In this document: positions 7,161 to 12,501 of the stretch, piece by piece
Numbering within the stretch: the stretch's first letter is position 1
How the letters are laid out: each line of letters begins with the position of its first letter
DNA from: Bacteroidota bacterium
GTDB taxonomy: Bacteria; Bacteroidota; Bacteroidia; Bacteroidales; Prolixibacteraceae
Assembly: GCA_030691295.1 (NCBI GenBank)
Contig: JAUYEQ010000690.1
Coordinates: forward strand, 1-12,501
Reading direction: 5' to 3'
DNA length: 12,501 bases
Notes under the pieces: generated by a model
The model's input: the letters and a program-made list of their open reading frames with translations, nothing else
The model's database searches: none
What the model was told of the DNA's origin: nothing
Position numbers and translations under genes: made by a program

Positions 7161-7511
7161 ATGGATTTAATTAAAGTAGCACAAAACGCGTTTGCTGTTG
7201 AAACAAAAGAACATGCATCATTTAAAGCAGGTGATACAATCACTGTTCATTACAAGATTCGTGAAGGAAGCAAAGAGCGTATTCAGAACTACCGTGGCGT
7301 AGTTATTCAGGTAAAAGGTGAAGGAGTTACCAAAATGTTTACTGTTCGCAAAATGTCTGGAAGTATTGGTGTTGAAAGGATTTTTCCTCTTTATTCGCCA
7401 TTTATCGACCTGATTGAAGTGAACAAAAAAGGTAGCGTCCGCAGGGCAAAATTGTATTATTTACGTTCTCTTACCGGCAAAAAAGCCCGTATCAAAGAAA
7501 AACGTGTATAA
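7161..7511 (+). CDS. rplS: 50S ribosomal protein L19 (bL19)
   Basis: This is a 116-residue basic protein of the large ribosomal subunit, placed at the interface with the small subunit. It shows the bL19 pattern: [16 protein letters not shown] near residue 20, [10 protein letters not shown], the [20 protein letters not shown] block, then R-R-A-K-L-Y-Y-L-R and a lysine/arginine-rich end. The frame reaches back to a TTG at 7140, but the ATG at 7161 gives the family's normal start and length. It is monocistronic here, with its own promoter and terminator, rather than in the rpsP-rimM-trmD-rplS operon of many bacteria. Confidence 0.97.
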   Translation: MDLIKVAQNAFAVETKEHASFKAGDTITVHYKIREGSKERIQNYRGVVIQVKGEGVTKMFTVRKMSGSIGVERIFPLYSPFIDLIEVNKKGSVRRAKLYYLRSLTGKKARIKEKRV

Positions 7512-7532
7512 GAAAAATATTTTCTTTTTGCG

Positions 7533-7565
7533 AAGAGGTTGGATCGAAAGTTCCAGCCTCTTTTT
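7533..7565 (+). terminator. Intrinsic terminator of rplS
   Basis: AAGAGGTTGGA (7533-7543) pairs with TCCAGCCTCTT (7552-7562) with one G-T wobble, across an eight-base loop, and runs into TTTTT at 7561-7565. It lies 22 bp after the rplS stop. Confidence 0.85.
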
Positions 7566-7594
7566 GGCTTCTAATATGGCTTTGATTATTTATT

Positions 7595-7742
7595 TATCCG
7601 TCGGCTAAAGCCAGACGGCAAAGGATATCAGCTCATTAGATGAGAATTTGAGATAATTTAGTGGTTTTGTTTCATGCAAATATATACCAGAAAGCATTAT
7701 TCAAAACTGTATCCTTTGCCGTCACATTTATGTGACGGATAT
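7595..7742. repeat. REP-like pair of hairpins in inverted orientation
   Basis: Left unit: CCGTCGGC (7598-7605), loop TAAA, GCC, bulged A, GACGG (7610-7618), then CAAAGGATA to 7627. Right unit, as the reverse complement: TATCCTTTG (7710-7718), then CCGTCACA (7719-7726), loop TTTA, TGTGACGG (7731-7738). Read on opposite strands, the two units share TATCCGTC and GACGGCAAAGGATA exactly. Their inner stems differ (GGC/GCC against ACA/TGT) in a way that keeps pairing. A further small hairpin CTCAT-TAG-ATGAG lies between them at 7632-7644. The paired, inverted layout resembles a bacterial interspersed mosaic element. It sits between the convergent 3' ends of rplS and uvrA. Confidence 0.7.
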
Positions 7743-7801
7743 GAAATTGCATTGTGATTCAGGGCTTTATCCCAATATAAAGAGAAGAATTTTCCCATCC
7801 T

Positions 7802-10609
7802 TTAATTCAATTTCTCCTTCAATGCTGCGCCGGTATATGATTCCTGAATATATACCAGATCTTCAGGTTTACCTTCAAAAATAATCCTTCCGCCATCTTT
7901 TCCTCCTTCGGGCCCTATGTCAATCACCCAATCGGCACATTTTATTACGTCCAGGTTGTGCTCAATAATGATAATGCTGTGTCCCCTGGCAATCAGTGCG
8001 TTGAAAGAGTCGAGCAGTTTGCGGATGTCGTGAAAATGCAGGCCCGTGGTTGGTTCATCGAAAATAAACAGGGAAGGGCTTCCTTTTTCCTTTGCCAGAA
8101 AAGAGGCAAGTTTGATGCGCTGGCTTTCACCGCCCGACAAGGTACTCGACGATTGTCCGAGTTTTACGTAGCCCAAACCGACATCCTGAAGTGGTTTCAG
8201 CAGCCTTGCTATTTTTTTTGCTGAAGTTGATTTTTGACTTCCAAAGAAATCAATTGCTTCGTTGACAGTTAAATCCAGTATATCGAAAATGTTTTTTCCT
8301 TCAAAGGTAATTTCCAGAATTTCATCCCTGAACCTTTTCCCTTTGCAGCTTTCGCAAACAAGGTGAACATCGGCCATGAACTGCATTTCGACTGTAATTT
8401 CGCCTTCTCCCTGACATTCTTCACACCTTCCGCCTTCAATGTTGAACGAAAAATGTGATGGTTTGAATCCGTTGAATTTTGAACTTTGAAGTTCGGAGTA
8501 TAATTTGCGAATTTCATCGTAAACCTTCAGGTAAGTGACAGGGTTTGATCGGGATGATTTTCCGATCGGGTTCTGATCAACAAATTCAATGGATGTAATC
8601 AGGTTAATGTCGCCCCTTATTTGGTCGTGTTGCCCGGTTTTTTCGCTGAAACCGCCAAACATCTTCGCAAGCGCCGGGTACAGAACTTTAGAGACAAGTG
8701 ATGATTTTCCGGAACCACTTACGCCGGTCACAACACAAATAGTATTGAGGGGAAATTTTACCGATACATTTTTCAGGTTGTTTTCGCGGGCGCCGGTTAT
8801 TTCAATGTAATTGTTCCATTTTCTCCGGGTCTGCGGTATTTCTATTTTCTCCCTTCCAGTCAGGTATTTGGCCGTCATACTTTCTAAGGAGCTTTCAAGT
8901 TCTTCGTGCGTTCCCTGAAAGACTACTTCGCCGCCCAATCGCCCCGCCAGCGGGCCGATATCAATGATTTCATCCGCGGACCGGATTATCTCTTCGTCGT
9001 GTTCAACCACCAAAACCGTATTGCCCAGTTTTTGCAATTTACGCAAAACGCGTATCAATCGCGCTGTATCTCTTGAGTGCAGTCCGATGCTGGGTTCATC
9101 TAAAATATACATGGAACCTACGAGGCTGCTTCCGAGCGAAGTTGCAAGGTTGATTCGTTGCGATTCGCCTCCCGACAAGGTGGAAGAAAGCCGGTTCAGG
9201 GAAAGATAGCCAAGACCTACATCATTCAGAAAATCGAGACGATTGTTTATTTCTGTCAGAATGCGTTCTGCGACCTTGGTTTCGTATTCCGTAAGCTTCA
9301 GGTTTGCAAAGAAAACTGTCAATTCATTGATCGGAAGTAAAACCAGATTCTGGATGGATATTCCTCCGACTTTTACATAACCGGCTTCTTTTTTAAGTCG
9401 TGTGCCTAGGCAATCCGGACAGTTGGTTTTTCCCCTGTATCTCGAAAGCATTACGCGGTATTGTATTTTATAGGTATTTTCTTCGAGCATCTTGAAGAAT
9501 TGGTTCAGCCCCTGAAAATACTTGTTCCCGGCCCATAGCAGATTTCTCTGTTCATCACTTAAATCGTAAAAAGGTTTGTGGATGGGGAAGTTGAATTTTT
9601 CGGCGGAATTGACGAGCTCGTCTTTCCATTCTTTCATTTTGTCGCCTTTCCAACAGGCGACCGCCTCCTGATAAACGGACAACGATTTGTTCGGAATTAC
9701 CAGATCTTCATCAATGCCGATCACTTTTCCGTATCCCTCGCAGGTTTTGCAGGCTCCCAAAGGATTGTTAAAGCTGAACATGTGTACCGAAGGCTCTTCG
9801 AATTCGATTCCGTCGGCTTCAAAAAGGTTCGAGAAATGTTCCTCTTTGACTTCTGTTTCAACATAAATTTTAACCACACATTCGCCATGTCCTTCAAAAA
9901 AGGCGGTTTGTACCGAATCCGCAATCCGGCTCATATTGTCTTCCTCATTTGATACCGTTGCCCTGTCAATTACAATGTTACAGGCAGAATCTCCGCATTT
10001 AACCTCTTTGTTTTCTTTCAGAAGTTCATCGATTTTCAGGATTTCGTTGTCAATCTCCAGTCTCGAAAAACCTTGTTGCAGCAATAATTCTGCTTCCTGA
10101 AGCATTGTACGCCCGTTCTTCAATTTCAAAGGAGAGCCGATCAGGAATCGTGTATTTTCAGGAAAGGACTGTATGAAATTTGTGACATCGCTTACATGGT
10201 GCTGTTTGACTTCTTTTCCTGAAATGGGGGAGATCGTTTTTCCGATCCGGGCAAATAAAAGTTTCAGATAATCGTAAATTTCGGTTGAGGTACCAACTGT
10301 TGAGCGTGGATTTCTCGTATTCACCTTTTGTTCGATGGCAATTGCCGGAGGAATACCTTTGATATAATCGACTTCCGGTTTATTGATCCGGCCCAGAAAC
10401 TGACGTGCATACGATGATAAACTTTCCACATACCTGCGCTGACCTTCTGCATAAAGCGTGTCGAAGGCGAGCGACGATTTTCCTGAACCTGATAATCCGC
10501 TGATTACAATTAATTTATTTCGGTGGATTTTAAGATCAATGTTTTTAAGATTGTGCACCCTGGCACCCTTTATTTGGATGTAAGGTGTGTTATTTGAAGA
10601 TAAACTCAT
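7802..10609 (-). CDS. uvrA: Excinuclease ABC subunit UvrA
   Basis: UvrA is the damage-sensing ATPase of nucleotide excision repair and works as a dimer with UvrB. The 935-residue protein has the full layout. ABC half 1 has Walker [10 protein letters not shown] (38-46), signature L-S-G-G-E-S-Q-R-I (478-486) and Walker B L-D-E-P (503-506). ABC half 2 has Walker [10 protein letters not shown] (629-637), signature at 824-832 and Walker B D-E-P (851-853). Zinc-binding cysteine pairs are C287/C290, C397/C400, C729/C732 and C752/C755, all intact. The start is the ATG whose complement is at 10607-10609, just before the conserved [13 protein letters not shown]. It is transcribed towards rplS and away from the sigma factor gene. 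No separate T-rich terminator was seen after it; the REP-like hairpins may serve. Confidence 0.97.
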   Translation of the reverse strand: MSLSSNNTPYIQIKGARVHNLKNIDLKIHRNKLIVISGLSGSGKSSLAFDTLYAEGQRRYVESLSSYARQFLGRINKPEVDYIKGIPPAIAIEQKVNTRNPRSTVGTSTEIYDYLKLLFARIGKTISPISGKEVKQHHVSDVTNFIQSFPENTRFLIGSPLKLKNGRTMLQEAELLLQQGFSRLEIDNEILKIDELLKENKEVKCGDSACNIVIDRATVSNEEDNMSRIADSVQTAFFEGHGECVVKIYVETEVKEEHFSNLFEADGIEFEEPSVHMFSFNNPLGACKTCEGYGKVIGIDEDLVIPNKSLSVYQEAVACWKGDKMKEWKDELVNSAEKFNFPIHKPFYDLSDEQRNLLWAGNKYFQGLNQFFKMLEENTYKIQYRVMLSRYRGKTNCPDCLGTRLKKEAGYVKVGGISIQNLVLLPINELTVFFANLKLTEYETKVAERILTEINNRLDFLNDVGLGYLSLNRLSSTLSGGESQRINLATSLGSSLVGSMYILDEPSIGLHSRDTARLIRVLRKLQKLGNTVLVVEHDEEIIRSADEIIDIGPLAGRLGGEVVFQGTHEELESSLESMTAKYLTGREKIEIPQTRRKWNNYIEITGARENNLKNVSVKFPLNTICVVTGVSGSGKSSLVSKVLYPALAKMFGGFSEKTGQHDQIRGDINLITSIEFVDQNPIGKSSRSNPVTYLKVYDEIRKLYSELQSSKFNGFKPSHFSFNIEGGRCEECQGEGEITVEMQFMADVHLVCESCKGKRFRDEILEITFEGKNIFDILDLTVNEAIDFFGSQKSTSAKKIARLLKPLQDVGLGYVKLGQSSSTLSGGESQRIKLASFLAKEKGSPSLFIFDEPTTGLHFHDIRKLLDSFNALIARGHSIIIIEHNLDVIKCADWVIDIGPEGGKDGGRIIFEGKPEDLVYIQESYTGAALKEKLN

Positions 10610-10777
10610 TCGTTATGTTATAATAATTGCAAAAAATTTGTTTTTCTGAAATAATTGGTTCATTTTTACAATCGCAAAATTAGTAAATTGTTTAACTCTA
10701 ATTCAAAAAAGGCAGCCTATCGACAGAACTATACTCTTTAATTACTGAAACAAACAGTCACATAATAATTTAGAGTA
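10610..10777. other. Divergent intergenic region between uvrA and the sigma factor gene
   Basis: This 168-bp AT-rich spacer must hold promoters for both directions. A good minus-strand promoter for uvrA is visible and listed separately. On the plus strand only a weak TATACTCTTTA near 10730-10740 could serve the sigma gene, without a convincing upstream box. No SOS-box-like palindrome was recognised. Confidence 0.55.
10675..10707 (-). promoter_or_regulatory. Promoter of uvrA
   Basis: On the minus strand, TTTG (complement of 10704-10707) is followed after 21 bases by TAATTTTG (complement of 10675-10682), an exact TAnnTTTG match with normal Bacteroidota spacing. Transcription would start about 60 bases before the uvrA ATG. 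Confidence 0.6.
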
Positions 10778-11371
10778 ATGTTCAGAACAGAAGATCTGAG
10801 CGATGATTCGCTCGTAAAACAATTCGTTGATGGCGACCAGGCTGCAATTGAACTCCTTATTAACCGCCACAAAAAGAGAGTTTTTACCTACATTGTACTC
10901 ATTGTAAAGAATCATCATCTTGCCGAAGATATTTTTCAGGATACTTTTATAAAAGTAATCCGGTCGTTGAAAACCGGAAAATATACTGAGAATGGTAAAT
11001 TTATTTCCTGGGTGCTTCGTATTTCCCACAATCTGATCATCGATCATTTCAGAAAGGAAAAATTACTGAGTACAACTTCAAACGATGATTCCAGCATCGA
11101 TCTTTTCAATTCTCCAAAGTATTCGGAAGAAAATATTGAAGACAAACTTGTTTATGAGCAAATTACCAGTGATGTGCGCCTCCTGATCGAGGAGTTGCCT
11201 GACGATCAGCGACAGGTAATCATGATGCGTCATTTTCAGGGACTTAGTTTTAAGGAAATCGCTGATTTGACAGATGTCAGTATTAATACAGCCTTGGGAC
11301 GTATGCGGTATGCATTGATTAATCTTCGGAAAATGATTGAAAAGAAAAATTTGTGCCTGACAAAAAATTAA
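10778..11371 (+). CDS. RNA polymerase sigma factor, ECF (sigma-70 region 2 and 4) family
   Basis: This 197-residue protein has the two-domain ECF layout. Region 2 is at about 24-95: the L-A-E-D-I-F-Q-D-T-F-I-K-V core-binding helix (48-60), then F-I-S-W-V-L-R-I-S-H-N-L-I-I-D-H-F-R-K (75-93). An acidic linker spans about 100-130. Region 4 is at about 135-187: L-P-D-D-Q-R-Q-V-I (140-148), then a helix-turn-helix with F-K-E-I-A-D-L-T-D-V-S-I-N-T-A-L-G-R-M-R (158-177). It directs RNA polymerase to a specific promoter set. No anti-sigma gene is visible: uvrA lies divergently upstream and an IS element follows 165 bp downstream. If a partner was once adjacent, the IS may have separated it. The regulon cannot be told from this window. 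Confidence 0.92.
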   Translation: MFRTEDLSDDSLVKQFVDGDQAAIELLINRHKKRVFTYIVLIVKNHHLAEDIFQDTFIKVIRSLKTGKYTENGKFISWVLRISHNLIIDHFRKEKLLSTTSNDDSSIDLFNSPKYSEENIEDKLVYEQITSDVRLLIEELPDDQRQVIMMRHFQGLSFKEIADLTDVSINTALGRMRYALINLRKMIEKKNLCLTKN

Positions 11372-11480
11372 TCGGCTTGTTACAATATTATTAATTTGTT
11401 GGCGTTATATCTTCAATGCTTCGTTTAAAACTTAGTTATTTATCTGATTTACAGCAAAATAACTGATTATTTGTTAGGTT
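11372..11480. other. Spacer between sigma gene and transposase palindrome, probably including the IS left end
   Basis: No gene is seen. An 8-bp inverted repeat AGTTATTT (11434-11441) and AAATAACT (11457-11464) with a 15-bp spacer could be a weak terminator for the sigma gene or part of the IS end. The outer terminal repeat of the IS cannot be fixed because its right end is outside the window. Confidence 0.4.
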
Positions 11481-11556
11481 AAAACCGCAGGGATTTGTAT
11501 CTTTAAAGTATTAATTACCAGTTAATTACTTTAATTATGGCCACCCCTGCGATTTA
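11481..11556 (+). repeat. Imperfect palindrome covering the transposase start codon
   Basis: The arms 11481-11518 and 11519-11556 align without gaps as an imperfect inverted repeat. The strongest pairs are CGCAGGG (11486-11492) with CCCTGCG (11545-11551), and TTAAAGTA (11503-11510) with TACTTTAA (11527-11534). The transposase ATG (11537-11539) and the bases before it lie in the 3' arm, so a transcript entering from outside would fold over the ribosome-binding region. Confidence 0.6.
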
Positions 11557-12501
11557 TGTTTTATATTCAAAAATTGTTCTTGATGCTTTATCTGTTTCTA
11601 CAATAAAGCTCAATAAATGCAGACGAGATTTTATGATTGAAATTTTCATGTTATACCTGAGTATTCCTTCACGGATTAACTTCCTCCAGTTAGGCCGATA
11701 CAGCCTTTTTGGCGAACAACGCTTCCGCCGTCAGTTCGAGCAAGGGTTTGACTTCTTTGGCTTTAATAAAGCTTTATCAATGCCTTGGATAGGCACCCGC
11801 ATCGCCATTGCTTTTGACCCGAGCTTCATTCCTAAGTCAGGTAAGCAAACTCCTGGAATCGGGTACTTCTGGTCGGGTTGTGCCGGCAGGGCTCTCCGGG
11901 GGATTGAAATTCTTGGGCTTTCTGTAATCGATGCCGACACCAGGTTAAGTTTCCATTTGGATGCCGTACAAACGCCTCCGACAAACTGTCTTCAAGATAA
12001 CGACCTATCGTTAATCGATTGGTATGCGGGGGTTATCAAGAAATACATTAAACAGATACTATCCATTGCCCGATATGTTGTTGCAGATGCATATTTCTCC
12101 AAGAGAAACTTTGTCGATAAGATTCTGCTATGTTCCCTTCACCTGATAAGCAAACTTCGGAACGATGCGGACTTGACCTATCTTCCAGTGCGACCCAAGA
12201 CTGGACAGAGAGGCCGGCCAGCAAAATATGGGGGAAAAGTTGATGTCAGAAACTTGAGCCCCGAACATTTCAATCAAGTTGAGAACGACAAAGGAATAAT
12301 TGCATACTCAGGGATTGTATATTCCAAAGCTCTTGGAAGAAACATTCTACTGGTTGTCGAACAGCTCCTGATAAAAGGAAAAACAACTTACCGTCTTTTG
12401 TTTTCAACCGATACTATGCAAGCCCCAATTGATGTAATCGATATTTATCACACCCGGTTCCAAATAGAATTTGGATTCAGGGATGCCAAGCAATTCACAG
12501 G
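11537..12501 (+). mobile_element. IS4-family transposase, 3' end beyond the window
   Basis: From the ATG at 11537 the frame stays open for 321 codons to the window edge, so the gene and its IS are truncated only by the window. It is a DDE transposase. The first acidic motif is A-F-D-P-S-F-I-P (D94) and the second is V-A-D-A-Y-F (D184). The third is Y304-x2-R307-x3-E311-x6-K318 within I-Y-H-T-R-F-Q-I-E-F-G-F-R-D-A-K, an exact fit to the Y-(2)-R-(3)-E-(6)-K signature of the IS4 family. An R-G-R-P-A-K-Y segment at 225-231 is typical of the insertion domain seen in many such enzymes. All catalytic residues are intact so far, so the element may be active. It lies 165 bp downstream of the sigma factor gene in the same direction, with its start inside a palindrome. 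Confidence 0.88.

Noticed and set aside
7595..7742. CRISPR array
   Set aside because: There are only two repeat units, in inverted orientation, with no regular spacers and no cas genes.
7958..9952. Several plus-strand open frames of 60-124 codons opposite uvrA
   Set aside because: They lie wholly inside an intact, strongly conserved uvrA on the other strand, show no recognisable motifs, and are frame shadows.
11731..11940. Minus-strand open frame inside the transposase gene
   Set aside because: It is antisense to the DDE transposase frame, which carries all catalytic motifs.

Overview
The window looks like a chromosomal segment of a Bacteroidota bacterium, most likely a Bacteroidales/Marinilabiliales-type lineage. 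The basis is protein resemblance (a short SerA without an ACT domain, a ComB-type phosphatase, a DUF1015 protein, a C69 secreted dipeptidase), A-rich leaders without clear Shine-Dalgarno sequences, and two promoter candidates of the Bacteroidota form TTG/TTTG-n18..21-TAnnTTTG. No rRNA, tRNA or CRISPR array was seen.

Layout. 1-312 is the 3' end of a 2-phosphosulfolactate phosphatase-like gene (comB). 521-4143 is a co-directional cluster: serC, serA, a small two-helix membrane protein and a DUF1015 protein, closed by a good intrinsic terminator at 4165-4202. A perfect 10-bp hairpin lies between serC and serA. A DUF423 membrane protein follows (4255-4629), then a decayed piece of a DUF4143-type ATPase (4882-5236), then a secreted C69 dipeptidase (5335-7029) and rplS (7161-7511) with its own promoter and terminator. 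uvrA lies on the minus strand (7802-10609), convergent with rplS. The gap between the two holds a pair of REP-like hairpins in inverted orientation. Divergent from uvrA is an ECF sigma factor (10778-11371). The window ends inside an IS4-family transposase (11537 to beyond the edge), whose translation start sits inside a long imperfect palindrome.

How the genes fit together. SerA and SerC carry out the first two steps of serine synthesis from 3-phosphoglycerate. No serB-type phosphatase is present, and the clustered DUF1015 protein, with a D-G-H-H-R loop like those of ParB/sulfiredoxin-fold enzymes, is a candidate for a serine-linked job. The other genes (rplS, uvrA, dipeptidase, sigma factor) are housekeeping or surface functions with no evident shared pathway. 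The accessory signals are the REP-like pair, the DUF4143 remnant and the IS4 element. I found no clear new defence or multi-gene system. The best leads are the DUF1015/serine association, the structured repeat pair and the fold-back at the transposase start.
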